A stretch of DNA of 30,277 nt, taken from positions 1 to 30,277 of IMG/VR virus record IMGVR_UViG_3300033998_000358; one strand, written 5' to 3'. Below, one piece after another: positions 30,090 to 30,277 of this stretch. The position numbers and the translations under genes were made by a program. Numbering within the stretch: the stretch's first letter is position 1; each line of letters begins with the position of its first letter. The notes beneath the pieces were generated by a model that saw only the letters and a program-made list of their open reading frames with translations, did no database searches and was not told the DNA's origin. The DNA is from a virus.

Positions 30090-30277
30090 ATGCCGATGTA
30101 CAAAGTAAAATGCGAGAAGTGTGGTAAGGAGTTTAAAACACTCCTTACCGGAAAGAATTCAAATTGGGTAGCTGAAAACGGCTACCACATCTGTCAAGAA
30201 TGTAAACAAAAAGAAATAGAACAGAAAGCCAAAGAAGCGGCTGAGAAAGCGAAGAGAGAAGGTCTGCCAGAGCTTAG
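30090..30277 (+). CDS. Zinc-ribbon protein, N-terminal part (runs off right edge)
   Basis: The ATG at 30090 follows AAGGGGGAG and opens a frame with no stop before the window end. The product (MPMYKVKCEKCGKEFKTLLT) has a CxxC pair at residues 8-11 and a second pair in YHICQECKQKE, forming a likely four-Cys zinc site, then a charged helix (EIEQKAKEAAEKAKREGLPE). A start at the second Met (30096) is equally possible. Such small zinc-ribbon proteins occur in early phage operons, and nucleic acid binding is plausible. Confidence 0.7.
   Translation, partial: MPMYKVKCEKCGKEFKTLLTGKNSNWVAENGYHICQECKQKEIEQKAKEAAEKAKREGLPEL

Noticed and set aside
1-30277. CRISPR array, tRNA, integrase, lysis genes, retroelement or transposase
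   Set aside because: No regular short repeats, cloverleaf-like sequences or matching protein motifs were seen in either strand.

Overview
The window is part of a tailed double-stranded DNA phage (or prophage) genome, mainly its head and tail morphogenesis module. That module runs on the minus strand from the small terminase (28773) down to tail fibre genes that leave the window at position 1. A short divergent set of small genes on the plus strand (28986 to the right edge) looks like an early module. There is a tail tube protein, tail terminator, frameshifted tail chaperone and tape measure, but no sheath or baseplate wedge genes, so a siphovirus-like virion with a flexible tail is most likely. 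The host cannot be named. Strong AGGAGG ribosome binding sites and perfect TTGACA/TATAAT promoters fit a Firmicutes-like or other low-GC bacterial host, but this is inference. No integrase, lysis, replication, tRNA or CRISPR feature was seen.

Layout, in transcription order on the minus strand: terminase small and large subunits, portal (DUF1073 type), three small unknown genes, a CMP-Kdo-synthetase-like gene, a MuF-like head protein, a DUF2213 prohead protease with a nested scaffold start, a probable head decoration protein, an encapsulin/HK97-fold major capsid protein and a small unknown gene. Then comes a sugar cassette: a DUF115/GT42-like protein, a three-domain glycosyltransferase, a nucleotide-sugar dehydrogenase and a sulfotransferase. 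After it follow the head-tail connector, stopper, gp10-like protein, tail terminator, tail tube, tail chaperones with a textbook -1 frameshift signal, tape measure, distal tail protein, a 1674-residue tail tip protein, a duplicated pair of small tail genes, and fibre genes.

The most interesting content is the carbohydrate system inside the structural operon. One 718-residue protein joins a GT8-like, a GT2-like and a GT29 (sialyltransferase)-like domain. GT29 enzymes use CMP-sugars, and the same operon encodes a KdsB-like enzyme that would make a CMP-activated ulosonic acid. A UDP/GDP-sugar dehydrogenase-like protein with an altered active-site motif and a PAPS-type sulfotransferase accompany them. 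The set reads as a late-expressed pathway for an acidic, possibly sulfated glycan on the virion or the host surface. Its target is unknown.

Several small genes and control elements are easily missed: a collagen-like 59-residue gene, a 40-residue partner gene overlapping a truncated tail paralog, a 42-codon frame with no ordinary start codon before the tail tip gene, a fibre gene open at the left edge, a zinc-ribbon gene open at the right edge, two nearly identical plus-strand promoters with an inverted repeat over the -10 box, a strong terminator, and recurrent TATAAT boxes without a -35 box on the late strand.
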